Assembly: GCA_027622495.1 (NCBI GenBank)
Contig: JAQBYL010000017.1
Span: forward strand, 1-20,101
Reading direction: 5' to 3'
Length of the DNA: 20,101 nucleotides
From: Pseudomonadota bacterium
GTDB taxonomy: Bacteria > Pseudomonadota > Gammaproteobacteria > Pseudomonadales > Azotimanducaceae
The notes under the pieces are model-generated. The model was not told the DNA's origin. It ran no database searches and saw only the letters and a program-made list of their open reading frames with translations. Position 1 is the stretch's first letter; each line of letters begins with the position of its first letter. The translations under genes were made by a program, and so were the position numbers. Positions 12,578-20,101 of this stretch are shown here, in pieces.

Positions 12578-14719
12578 TCAAAACGTATCATATGGATCCA
12601 CGTCAATTGACCAGCGCACATCGCGTTCCGCCTTCAGGTCGTGCAGGACGTTGAGACCACGGTGCAGCAGGCTCCGGTTGTCGGCCATGATCATCAGTTG
12701 CACCCGGTGAAGACCACCAAGGCGGGCGATGGGGGCGGGTGCCGGGCCTAAGGCCAGCAGTGGTTTCGGGACCTGGCTTGCCAGGTGCTTGAGAAAAGCC
12801 GTGGCTTTGCTGGCCTGCGCACTTTCTGCCCGGATCAGGGCCATGGGCTGAAAGGGCGGAAAACCAGCCCCTTTGCGTACATCGAGTTCGCGGGCGGCAA
12901 AGCCCGGGTAGCCGTGTTCAATGAGGCTCGTCAGGATCGGATTGTCGGGCTGCATGGTCTGGATGTAGACCTCGCCGGCTTTTGCTTCGCGGCCCGATCG
13001 GCCGGCGACCTGGGTAATGATCTGAGCGGTTCTCTCCGGGGCACGAAAGTCGGTGCTCAGAAAACCATTGTCGGCATTGAGCACCGCTACCAGAGTGACG
13101 TTGGGAAAGTGATGCCCTTTGGCGAGCATCTGGGTTCCGACCAGAATAGCGCGCGTGCCCTGATTGATTGCGTCCAGTTGAGCCTCCAGCCGTTTCTGGG
13201 TCCGCATGGTGTCGCGATCAACACGAAACAGAGCAATGTCGGGGTAGCGGGCGCGCAAACCTTCCTCGGTTCGCTGCGTTCCAAGCCCTACGGCCAGTAA
13301 TGCATGGCCTCCACATTCAGCACAGACCTCCGGCACGCCTGCCCGCAGACCACAGTGATGGCAGATCAAACGCCGCGGATTGTGGTGGTACGTCAGGGCT
13401 GCATCGCACTCGCTGCACGCCGCGCGCCATTTGCAGTGGGTGCACAGGTAGCTGGGGGCATAACCGCGGCGGTTCAGAAAGATCAGCACCTGATTACCCT
13501 CATCCAGGTGATGCGAGATGACTTTAGCAAGCGGCGGACTGATGCCCTGGTCCAGCATGTGACCGCGCACATCGATCAGATGCCACGTTGGAATAGCCGC
13601 GCCACCCGCTCTGCGGGTCAGTCGCAGGTGCTGGTAGCGGCCGGTCATGGCATTGTTGAGGGTTTCGAGGGCGGGTGTTGCACTGCCCAGAATGAGTGGT
13701 ATGTCCAGTTCCTGCGCACGTTTGGCGGCGACATCGCGTGCTGAATAGCGTAGACCGTCGTGTTGTTTGAACGATGAGTCGTGCTCTTCATCCACCACAA
13801 TCAGACCGAGATCGGCGAACGGGGTGAACACCGCTGATCGGGTGCCGATGAGAATCTGGATATCGCCATTTCTGCACTGAAGCCAGGTTTTCAGACGGGC
13901 TGCGTCGCTCAGGTTGGAATGCATCACGCCGGTGCCGCCGAAACGTCGCTCAAAACGCTGCACGGTCTGTGGTGTCAGGGCGATCTCGGGCACCAGAATC
14001 AGGGCCTGGCGGCCACGCTCAACGACACTTGCGATCATCTGCAGATAGATCTCGGTCTTGCCGCTGCCGGTGATGCCCTCGAGCAGGGTTGTCCGGTAAC
14101 CCAGACGGGCCGGATCGAGTTGTTGCAGCGCAGAAGACTGTTCGGCGTTGAGAGTAAGCGGAGCTTCCAGTTCTGTCCGGGTCGGTCCCGACTCCTGGAT
14201 CAGGTGTTTTTGCACCAGCGGGTTGAGCTGAGCCCGGGTAAACCCTGCCTCCCGGAGCGTCGCCATGTCGGCTGGACCCTGTTCGCGAAGATAGGTGTGA
14301 AGAGCCTGCTGCTTCGGCGCACCTTTCAGACGCTCGCTCTCATCGGTTTGCGTTGTGGTTGCCCACAGTGGCTCGTGTTTGAAGGTAAGGCTGGCACCAC
14401 GCGCGGCCGCCGAGGGCAAGATGGTATTGATGACTTCGCCGATCGGATGGTGGTAGTAGGCCGAAAGCCAGGCTGCCAGGGACATCAGTTCGGCGGTCAG
14501 ACAGGGCACAACGTCCAACACTTCCTGGATTGGCTTGAGGCTTGGGTGGGTGACTTGCGGATTCTGCTCAAGACACACAGCGACCAGATGTCGATTGGCG
14601 AAGTTGGCGCGCACCCGGGCCCCGGGATGCGGCATGTCGAGCGTGTCGGGGACAGCGTAGTCAAATGCCTGATGCAAGGGTACCGGTATGGCAAGACGGA
14701 CGGTCCGTTCGACGGTCAT
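12578..14719 (-). CDS. priA: Primosomal replication restart helicase PriA
   Basis: A 713-residue superfamily 2 helicase of normal length. PriA recognises stalled forks and D-loops and reloads the replisome. The N-terminal DNA-binding region is followed by Walker A GITGSGKT (215-222) and Walker B DEEH (310-313). Eight cysteines (426, 429, 435, 438, 453, 456, 466, 469) form the two zinc sites within the helicase core. Later motifs include VGTQMLAKGHHFPNVTLV and QVAGRSGREAKAGEV. AGGA precedes the ATG by about 7 bases. It is divergent from rpmE, as in Escherichia coli and Pseudomonas, and heads the leftward series. Confidence 0.98.
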   Translation of the reverse strand: MTVERTVRLAIPVPLHQAFDYAVPDTLDMPHPGARVRANFANRHLVAVCLEQNPQVTHPSLKPIQEVLDVVPCLTAELMSLAAWLSAYYHHPIGEVINTILPSAAARGASLTFKHEPLWATTTQTDESERLKGAPKQQALHTYLREQGPADMATLREAGFTRAQLNPLVQKHLIQESGPTRTELEAPLTLNAEQSSALQQLDPARLGYRTTLLEGITGSGKTEIYLQMIASVVERGRQALILVPEIALTPQTVQRFERRFGGTGVMHSNLSDAARLKTWLQCRNGDIQILIGTRSAVFTPFADLGLIVVDEEHDSSFKQHDGLRYSARDVAAKRAQELDIPLILGSATPALETLNNAMTGRYQHLRLTRRAGGAAIPTWHLIDVRGHMLDQGISPPLAKVISHHLDEGNQVLIFLNRRGYAPSYLCTHCKWRAACSECDAALTYHHNPRRLICHHCGLRAGVPEVCAECGGHALLAVGLGTQRTEEGLRARYPDIALFRVDRDTMRTQKRLEAQLDAINQGTRAILVGTQMLAKGHHFPNVTLVAVLNADNGFLSTDFRAPERTAQIITQVAGRSGREAKAGEVYIQTMQPDNPILTSLIEHGYPGFAARELDVRKGAGFPPFQPMALIRAESAQASKATAFLKHLASQVPKPLLALGPAPAPIARLGGLHRVQLMIMADNRSLLHRGLNVLHDLKAERDVRWSIDVDPYDTF

Positions 14720-14823
14720 TTAGAATCCTGAATTGAATACGGAGCATAGCGGTTGTGCTGGTCTGCCGCATGGTGCGGTGGGCGACTCCTGCGCGGTTCA
14801 GCCCCGGGTACGCCTGGCGGTGC

Positions 14824-14851
14824 TTGCGAAGCGCCACCCGTCTGTTACACT
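14824..14851 (+). promoter_or_regulatory. Promoter of rpmE
   Basis: TTGCGA (14824-14829) and TACACT (14846-14851), 16 bases apart, each match the sigma-70 consensus in 4 of 6 positions. Initiation near 14858 would give a leader of about 30 bases. The priA-rpmE gap (14720-14886) also contains a small CCGCA-TGG-TGCGG hairpin at 14766-14778; I could not identify a priA promoter in it. Confidence 0.5.
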
Positions 14852-14886
14852 GCGCGCCCTCAAAAAATAGCCACCACGAGCGGACC

Positions 14887-15105
14887 ATGAAAGCCGACAT
14901 CCATCCGGACTACAACCAGATCAAAGCCACCTGCAGCTGCGGAAATGTCATCGAAACGGGCTCTACCCTGCGCGAAGACATTCATCTGGACGTCTGCTCA
15001 GCCTGCCACCCGTTCTACACCGGTAAGCAGAAAACTCTGGATGCCGGCGGTCGAGTTGAACGCTTCCGCAAGCGCTTCGGTAATCGGTCCCTGTCAAACG
15101 GCTGA
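14887..15105 (+). CDS. rpmE: 50S ribosomal protein L31, zinc-binding type
   Basis: A 72-residue protein beginning MKADIHPDYNQIKATCSCGN. Cys16, Cys18, Cys37 and Cys40 form the zinc-binding set of the C+ type of L31; under zinc limitation such forms are usually replaced by a C- paralogue (none here). L31 helps bridge the large and small ribosomal subunits. GAGCGG precedes the ATG by a few bases. An in-frame reading could start upstream at 14755 but would cross the promoter and is unlike the family. A hairpin begins 3 bases after the stop. Confidence 0.97.
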   Translation: MKADIHPDYNQIKATCSCGNVIETGSTLREDIHLDVCSACHPFYTGKQKTLDAGGRVERFRKRFGNRSLSNG

Positions 15106-15107
15106 AA

Positions 15108-15140
15108 TCAGGCCTCGCCGGGACTCACGGCCCCGCCTGA
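15108..15140 (+). terminator. GC-rich hairpin after rpmE, terminator-like without a U-run
   Basis: TCAGGC (15108-15113) pairs with GCCTGA (15135-15140), and inside it GCCG (15117-15120) pairs with CGGC (15128-15131), separated by a 3x3 internal loop. It begins 3 bases after the rpmE stop. The following AGAAATCCCC lacks a U-run, so termination may be weak, or the hairpin may protect the 3' end. Confidence 0.4.
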
Positions 15141-15156
15141 AGAAATCCCCCTTACT

Positions 15157-15191
15157 GTTCGCAGGCCGCCTGCCATGGGTTTGCGAACCCG
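15157..15191 (+). other. Overlapping inverted repeats between rpmE and the M48 gene
   Basis: GTTCGCA (15157-15163) pairs with TGCGAAC (15182-15188). Competing with it are GCAGG-CCG-CCTGC (15161-15173) and GGGTT-TGCG-AACCC (15178-15191). The three stems share bases, so the RNA could switch between one long and two short hairpins. The function is unknown. Confidence 0.4.
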
Positions 15192-15234
15192 TTGTATCTC
15201 GCGAGCTTCATATGAGGTTCATGTGAGGTTCAGC

Positions 15235-15261
15235 GGAACCCGGTCAGACTATACTGTCTAA
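15235..15261 (+). promoter_or_regulatory. Possible sigma-E-type promoter of the M48 protease gene
   Basis: GGAACCC (15235-15241) and TCTAA (15257-15261) are separated by 15 bases. This resembles the envelope-stress sigma-E pattern GGAACTT, about 16 bases, then TCTGA or TCTAA. A sigma-70 -10, TATACT (15250-15255), overlaps it but has a poor -35. Either would give a leader of about 75 bases before the TTG start. Confidence 0.4.
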
Positions 15262-15340
15262 CCTGTTTCTCGGCGTCTCGGGTGTAAAAGCCGATGCCCC
15301 TGAAATAATCGTTCATTGCGGTAAGCTTGAGGAAGCTGGT

Positions 15341-16771
15341 TTGAACACGGTGACCGCCATCATCCGAATCGTTAGCAGGAACGCGTTTGCGATCGCTGCC
15401 GTCGCTGCATTGTGCATCAACGCAACATTGGTCCATGCGGCCGGTGATGGGGAAAAGATGTACAACGAGCTGCGCGAAAGTGGTGGCTTGTATGCAGACG
15501 AAGCCTGGCAGGAATACGTTATCGAAATAGGCGAGCGGTTATTGGCCGCCACGCCGCACGCTGGTCAGACCTATACATTCAGTGTGCTGGATTCATCCGA
15601 CGTCCAGGCGATGGCCACGGCCGATGCCTACGTGTTCGTGAGTCGCGGCATCGTTGCTTACCTTAAAAACGAAGATGAACTCGCCGGCATCATCGGCCAC
15701 GAGATCGGGCATGTTGTGGGGCGCCACATCCACCGCAGTAAAAGTACCCAGACCATGGGTACCCTGCTTGGCTGGCTCGGTGCCCTCGCCACGGGTAGCG
15801 GGTCGATGATCGACCTTTCCAACACGCTTGCAGCCACCGCTGCTGCAGGCTATGGCCGCGAACATGAACTCGAAGCAGATGCTTACGGGGCAGAGTTTCT
15901 GGCCAAAGCCGGTTACGACCCGCTTGCAATGATCGATGCCATCTACGTCCTCAAAGACCATGAACTGTTCGCAAAAAACATCCGTAATCAGCCAACCGTG
16001 TATCACGGTCTGTTTGGTTCGCACCCGCGCAATGACAAACGGCTGCACGATGTTGTGGCCAAGGCACAGCCGTTGGCAACTTCGGAAACGCGCGAACCTG
16101 AGCGTGATTTCTGGGAGATGGTCGACGGCCTGGTCTATGGTGATGAAGCATCAACGGGGTTGATCAAAGACGGTGTTTACTACCACAGCGGTCTGCGTAT
16201 TGTGATCAAGTTTCCCGATACCTGGGTGGTCACCAATACACCGGCCGAAGTTCTGGGTCGTTCGCCCAATGGGTCGAAGGATGCCTCCATTACCGCCCAG
16301 CGACAGGAGGCACCGAAGTCTGATCAAACCCCTGAGGAGTACATCAGCCAGACCTTGAAACGCGATGATGTAAGCTCAGGCGAAGCGTTGACGGTCAATG
16401 GTTATGAGGCCTACATCGGTGAAATCACCGTTGCCGGCGGGGATGCTCAAAAACGCAAGATCGCGATCATCTACAAAGACGGTGGGGTTTACGTTCTGAA
16501 AGGTGAAGTCGGTCCGAACGGTGATCCTGCTGTTTTCGACCAGAGTTTTCGTGAAACGGTGGAGTCGTTCCGGGCGATGACGTTTGAGGATCTGAAGGTG
16601 GCCAACAACCAGCGGGTCAAGGTGATTGTTGCCTCACCAGAAGATACGTTTGCGGAGCTGGCCCAGCGTTCTTCAATCAAGGCCTATCCCGAGGAAACAC
16701 TCAGAGTGATCAACGGTATGCATCCACGCGGTGAACCGCGAGCCGGAGACAACATCAAGATCGTTCAATGA
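15341..16771 (+). CDS. Secreted M48-family zinc metalloprotease with LysM-like C-terminus
   Basis: A 476-residue protein. A signal peptide (about 1-33, ending TLVHA before AGDG) directs it to the periplasm. The catalytic zinc motif is HEIGH (120-124), preceded by the M48 signature DAYVFVSRGIVAYLKNEDEL (96-115); REHELEAD (173-180) supplies the third zinc ligand. Residues 155-170 are small and hydrophobic, as in other M48 proteases. The last ~50 residues (VKVIVASPEDTFAELAQRS ... INGMHPRGEPRAGDNIKIV) resemble a LysM-type peptidoglycan-binding domain. Family members such as BepA and LoiP act in outer-membrane protein quality control. The start is TTG, with GAGGA 7 bases upstream; GTG at 15350 is the alternative. 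A possible sigma-E promoter lies upstream. It converges on mrcA with a 21-base gap. Confidence 0.9.
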   Translation: MNTVTAIIRIVSRNAFAIAAVAALCINATLVHAAGDGEKMYNELRESGGLYADEAWQEYVIEIGERLLAATPHAGQTYTFSVLDSSDVQAMATADAYVFVSRGIVAYLKNEDELAGIIGHEIGHVVGRHIHRSKSTQTMGTLLGWLGALATGSGSMIDLSNTLAATAAAGYGREHELEADAYGAEFLAKAGYDPLAMIDAIYVLKDHELFAKNIRNQPTVYHGLFGSHPRNDKRLHDVVAKAQPLATSETREPERDFWEMVDGLVYGDEASTGLIKDGVYYHSGLRIVIKFPDTWVVTNTPAEVLGRSPNGSKDASITAQRQEAPKSDQTPEEYISQTLKRDDVSSGEALTVNGYEAYIGEITVAGGDAQKRKIAIIYKDGGVYVLKGEVGPNGDPAVFDQSFRETVESFRAMTFEDLKVANNQRVKVIVASPEDTFAELAQRSSIKAYPEETLRVINGMHPRGEPRAGDNIKIVQ

Positions 16772-16792
16772 AGCGCGGTTGAGCCTGTGACG

Positions 16793-19288
16793 TTAGAACA
16801 GCTCTTCAGGTTTGATCTGTTCGGTGCCGGGGTTGGTTTTATTGGGTCTGTCGACGACTTTTGGGGTGTGTTCGCGAAGAAAGTATTCGAACACCGTGCC
16901 GGTCTCGCCAGGTTCAGCGCGTTGGCCGGTTTGCGGGTTGATCTTCATTGTCACCACACCAGAAGGCAGCGGCGCGGGTCTTTCTTTGCTGGTTAGAAGT
17001 GCTGTTTCCATGAACTCGATCCAGATCGGTAATGGTGTGTTTGATCCGTAAGCGTTCTTGCCGAGAGGCTGGTGGTCGTCGAAGCCTACCCACACAGTTG
17101 TGACAATATCCTGATTGAAACCGTTGAACCATGTGTCTGCTGCCTCGTTGGTCGTGCCGGTTTTGCCGGCCAGATCCGCGCGGTTCAGTTTCAGGGCGCG
17201 TCGACCAGTACCGTGCTTGATGACGTCGGAAAGCATGGTGTTGACAATATAGGCGACCCGTTCGTCGATCACCCGTTCGGCAAGAAGGGGTTGTTCAGAA
17301 GCTGTATCTGAAAAGAGGTCTTCCAGCGTCGCTGGTTCGGCTGCGTCCGGACCTGTGGGGGCCAGGGTTTTATCGGCCTGTTCTTCACGCTCGCACGAAC
17401 GGCAGGCAACCGGGTAGCGTGGCGCAAACACCAGGTTCCCTTCCAGATCGTACATCCTGGAGATGATGTAAGGTTGAACCGCAAACCCGCCGTTGGGAAT
17501 CACCGAGTAGGCCCTGGCCATATCGATGGGGGTTACCGCCATGGTGCCACCGCCGATGGCCAGCTGGGTATTGCGCGGGAAGGTCGAGGTGTCAAAACCA
17601 AACCGTGAGACGTAGTCGAGCACGTTCCCGGCGCCCACCGTTGAAAGAACGCGCATTGATACCAGGTTGATTGAGCGATACAGGGCGACGCGCAGACGCG
17701 TGGGACCATTGAACCTGCTGTTGTCGTTGCCAGGCCGATACTGTGACTCGAGATTGGCATCATCGAACACCAGCGGTGCGTCCATGAATATGCTGGCGGG
17801 GGTAACCCCGTGGTGCAGGGCCGCACTGTAAACGAATGGTTTGAACCCGGAGCCTGGTTGACGGGCAGCCTGCAGAACATGATTGTACTGGTTAGTAGCG
17901 AAGTCGAAACCACCCTCCAGTGCCCGCACGGCGCCAGTGACCGGATCCATCGATACCAGAGCACCTTGAATTTCAGGAACTTGAGCAAGGCGTGGTGCTT
18001 CGCGTGTGAGATCAAGACGCACGATATCGCCGACAGCGAGCAGATCTGATGGTGTTTTCGGTGCCGACCCGCGGCTGTCGACACTGATATAGGGTCTGGC
18101 CCAGCGCATGTCTTCCAGCGCGATGTCGATCATTTCGTCCTGGCCGGTAATCACCGTGGCTTTGAGTTCATCCACTGCTGTGACGATGACCGGCAGCAAC
18201 CCACCGACCGGGTCATAGGCGGCAAGCTCGTTCAGGTAAACACGGCGCAGGGTGAATGGGTCGGTCAGGTCCAGGTCGTTGTTTTGCTCAAGAATTTGCG
18301 CTTCGTCAACATGCCCTTCAACACCGCGCCAGCCGTGCAGGTTGTCGTAGCGAAGCAGACCAGCTCTGACCGCCCGGGTTGCAGCGGCCTGTTGTTTCGA
18401 ATCGATGGTGGTGTGTACTTCGTAACCACCACTGTATAGATCTCTATAGCGATTGATCAGTTCGCTTCGAACCCACTCGGCGGGAAAGGGTGCGGCAATG
18501 TCCAGATCACGGGCATGCAGCCGCGCCGTGATAGGGGCGTTGATTGCGTTCTGATACTCCTGCTCGGTGATCGAGTTCTGTTCACGCATGCGCGCGAGGA
18601 CCAGATTACGCCGGTTCAAAGCCCGCTCAGGACCGTTGATGGGATTACCAGCGGTAGGTGCCTGAGGAATGCCTGCCAGCATGGCGAGTTGTGGCAACGA
18701 CAGATCAACGAGCGGTTTGCCGTAGTAGGTGCGTGCTGCAGCTTCAGCACCGTATGCACGTTTACCGAAAGGCACCACGTTGATATACAGCTCGAGGATC
18801 TCGTCCTTGGTCAACTCCTGCTCAATCTTGAGCGCAAGCAGCATCTCTTTGAGCTTGCGGATGATTGTGCGTTCCAGCGTGAAAGAAACATTGCGCGATA
18901 ACTGCATGGTGATGGTGCTGAAACCGCCGCGGATCTCCTGGTTGATCAGCAGATCGGTGAAGTCGTTGACGAACGATATGAAGTCGATACCGGAGTGCGA
19001 ATAGAAACGTTTGTCCTCGGTGTCGAGAAGAGCTTTAACAAACAAGTCAGGAATCTGCGCCATGCCGATTGGGATGAGGCGCCGTTCACCAAACTCAGCA
19101 ATGAGGCCGCCGTCTGCGGCGAACACTCTGAGAGGTGTTTCCAGTTTCACATGGCGGTAGCTCTCAGCTTTGGGAACCTGCGGGTCCAGATATAGAAATG
19201 CGCCGGCAAGAGTGAGGACTGCACCACATAAACCTGCGCAGGTGAGCCACATAATACCGGCCGTTACGCGACCAACACGGGATGTCAT
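16793..19288 (-). CDS. mrcA: Penicillin-binding protein 1A, bifunctional peptidoglycan synthase
   Basis: About 831 residues from ATG at 19288. This class A PBP polymerises and crosslinks peptidoglycan from the inner membrane. It has an N-terminal membrane anchor (about 6-35), a glycosyltransferase domain with EDKRFYSHSGID (catalytic Glu91) and GGFSTITMQLSRN (121-133), an OB-like insert (about 345-430), and a transpeptidase domain with S480-x-x-K483 (GSGFKP), S539-x-N541 (SIN) and KTGT in LAGKTGTTNEAADTWF. The chosen start gives MTSRVGRVTAGIMW; a longer reading from 19399 adds 37 residues with no family match and would overlap the promoter. It diverges from pilM, as in Pseudomonas ponA/pilM. 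Confidence 0.97.
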   Translation of the reverse strand: MTSRVGRVTAGIMWLTCAGLCGAVLTLAGAFLYLDPQVPKAESYRHVKLETPLRVFAADGGLIAEFGERRLIPIGMAQIPDLFVKALLDTEDKRFYSHSGIDFISFVNDFTDLLINQEIRGGFSTITMQLSRNVSFTLERTIIRKLKEMLLALKIEQELTKDEILELYINVVPFGKRAYGAEAAARTYYGKPLVDLSLPQLAMLAGIPQAPTAGNPINGPERALNRRNLVLARMREQNSITEQEYQNAINAPITARLHARDLDIAAPFPAEWVRSELINRYRDLYSGGYEVHTTIDSKQQAAATRAVRAGLLRYDNLHGWRGVEGHVDEAQILEQNNDLDLTDPFTLRRVYLNELAAYDPVGGLLPVIVTAVDELKATVITGQDEMIDIALEDMRWARPYISVDSRGSAPKTPSDLLAVGDIVRLDLTREAPRLAQVPEIQGALVSMDPVTGAVRALEGGFDFATNQYNHVLQAARQPGSGFKPFVYSAALHHGVTPASIFMDAPLVFDDANLESQYRPGNDNSRFNGPTRLRVALYRSINLVSMRVLSTVGAGNVLDYVSRFGFDTSTFPRNTQLAIGGGTMAVTPIDMARAYSVIPNGGFAVQPYIISRMYDLEGNLVFAPRYPVACRSCEREEQADKTLAPTGPDAAEPATLEDLFSDTASEQPLLAERVIDERVAYIVNTMLSDVIKHGTGRRALKLNRADLAGKTGTTNEAADTWFNGFNQDIVTTVWVGFDDHQPLGKNAYGSNTPLPIWIEFMETALLTSKERPAPLPSGVVTMKINPQTGQRAEPGETGTVFEYFLREHTPKVVDRPNKTNPGTEQIKPEELF

Positions 19289-19376
19289 GAGTTCACCGTC
19301 AGCTTTGTTGTCCAAGTAGCGAAAGGTGGATGAAATGTGGCCTTCGAAGTTGCCGCGACGCCCAGCCTGCAGGCAT

Positions 19377-19404
19377 ATTGTAACGCTGGTGCATGGCACT
19401 TAAA
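19377..19404 (-). promoter_or_regulatory. Candidate promoter of mrcA
   Basis: On the minus strand TTTAAG (19404-19399) and TACAAT (19382-19377) are 16 bases apart. The -10 matches the consensus in 5 of 6 positions, the -35 in about 3. Initiation near 19370 leaves a leader of about 80 bases. The same 184-base gap must hold the pilM promoter, which I could not identify. Confidence 0.4.
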
Positions 19405-19472
19405 GCAACTGAAAGATTTATTTGTCGCATGTAAAAGGACGTATGAGCACGTGTCAGTAAGGAAAATTAACC

Positions 19473-20101
19473 GTGGCATTGTTTAGCAAAAAGTCCAATA
19501 CGTTACTCGGGCTGGACATCAGTTCTACCTCAGTAAAATTGTTGGAGCTTTCGAAAACCAATGATCGATACCGCGTCGAAGCCTACGCGGTTGAGCCGCT
19601 GCCGCCAAATGCCGTGGTTGAGAAAAACATCAGCGATGTTGAAGGCGTTGGCGAAGCGGTCAAAAGAGTGATTGCTCGAGCAAAGTGTTCCAGCAAGAGT
19701 GTTGCTGTTGCTGTAGCGGGCTCAGCGGTGATCACGAAGATCATCGAGATGGACTCTGCACTGTCTGACGAGGAAATGGAAAACCAGATCATCGTCGAAG
19801 CAGATCAGTACATCCCGTATCCGCTTGATGAAGTCGCAATCGATTTTGAAGTCGAGGGCCTGTCCGCGAGAAATCCGGGCCAGGTTGAGGTGCTGCTTGT
19901 GGCCTGCCGGCGTGAAAACGTCGAGCTGCGAGAGGCGTCGCTTGAAGTCGGCAACCTGAAACCCGCGGTCGTCGATATCGAAGCACACGCCATGAAGCGG
20001 GCTTTCGAGCTGATCAAACCGCAGTTGGGCACCAATCCTGACGATCTGGTGGTCGCGATCATCGACGTCGGCGCCACAATGACCACATTGAGTGTGCTTG
20101 C
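19473..20101 (+). CDS. pilM: Type IV pilus assembly protein PilM, N-terminal part
   Basis: About 210 residues are present; the gene runs off the right edge (full PilM is about 350). PilM is an actin-like ATPase on the cytoplasmic side that binds the PilN N-terminus and links the alignment complex to the pilus motors. It begins MALFSKKSNTLLGLDISSTSVKLLELS, the usual PilM start with the first nucleotide-binding loop. Further on are QIIVEADQYIPYPLDEVAIDF, VDIEAHAMKRAFEL and a second phosphate-binding loop, AIIDVGATMTTLSVL, at the edge. The start is GTG, with AAGGA 9 bases upstream. It diverges from mrcA; pilNOPQ should follow to the right. Confidence 0.96.
   Translation, partial: MALFSKKSNTLLGLDISSTSVKLLELSKTNDRYRVEAYAVEPLPPNAVVEKNISDVEGVGEAVKRVIARAKCSSKSVAVAVAGSAVITKIIEMDSALSDEEMENQIIVEADQYIPYPLDEVAIDFEVEGLSARNPGQVEVLLVACRRENVELREASLEVGNLKPAVVDIEAHAMKRAFELIKPQLGTNPDDLVVAIIDVGATMTTLSVL

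Noticed and set aside
12549..12581. TTG start for the SPOR protein overlapping the priA stop
   Set aside because: Possible by overlap, but the ATG at 12548 gives the usual MPKDFAxR-type N-terminus.
13919..14731. Open frame of about 270 codons on the + strand
   Set aside because: Antisense to priA, a well-supported gene; an artefact of GC-rich codon use.
19289..19399. Upstream extension of mrcA by 37 residues
   Set aside because: The extra residues lack family similarity and cover the promoter-like region; ATG at 19288 directly precedes the membrane anchor.
19381..19420. Sigma-54 promoter upstream of pilM (TGGCAC followed by AGCA)
   Set aside because: The GG to GC distance is 8, not 10, bases, and pilM is not usually under sigma-54.

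Overview
The window is a housekeeping segment of a gammaproteobacterial chromosome, probably from a lineage without a well-studied model. Three things suggest this: it carries the ubiE-ubiJ-ubiB ubiquinone block, a tatABC operon and the mrcA/pilM divergent pair; its gene order closely follows, from memory, the Pseudomonas stretch pilM-ponA-rpmE-priA-SPOR-hslVU-ubiEJB-hisE-tatABC and then typA-thiI-glnA; and base composition and codon use look uniform. I see no transposase, integrase, phage gene, CRISPR array, rRNA or tRNA. Coding density is very high and no gap exceeds 300 bases.

Left part (1-4582). A leftward set starts at about 2215: a PP-loop ATPase with three candidate Fe-S cysteines, a TusA-type sulfur carrier overlapping it by 8 bases, and a secreted DUF4124 protein with a 15-base tandem repeat in its signal-peptide region. 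At the far left edge is the start of another leftward gene (possibly glnA), preceded by a promoter-like element and TGCACC repeats. Diverging rightwards are typA (BipA GTPase) and dtd (D-aminoacyl-tRNA deacylase), the latter with its ribosome-binding site inside a hairpin.

Middle (4586-14719). One long leftward series, mostly overlapping or closely spaced: priA (replication restart helicase), an FtsN-like SPOR protein, hslV-hslU (ATP-dependent protease), a DUF971 protein, ubiE-ubiJ-ubiB (ubiquinone biosynthesis), hisE (histidine biosynthesis, without hisI beside it) and tatA-tatB-tatC (twin-arginine export), the last with its own good -10 element.

Right part (14887-20101). rpmE (ribosomal protein L31) and a secreted M48 metalloprotease run rightwards; the protease has a possible sigma-E-type promoter. 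They meet mrcA (penicillin-binding protein 1A), which runs leftwards and diverges from pilM, the first gene of the type IV pilus pilMNOPQ cluster, cut by the right edge.

The most interesting unit is the PP-loop/TusA pair. It sits where Pseudomonas keeps thiI, and looks like an alternative Fe-S-dependent tRNA thiolation module. No wholly new multi-gene system is evident; the other points are regulatory structures, unusual residues in UbiB and the signal-peptide minisatellite.
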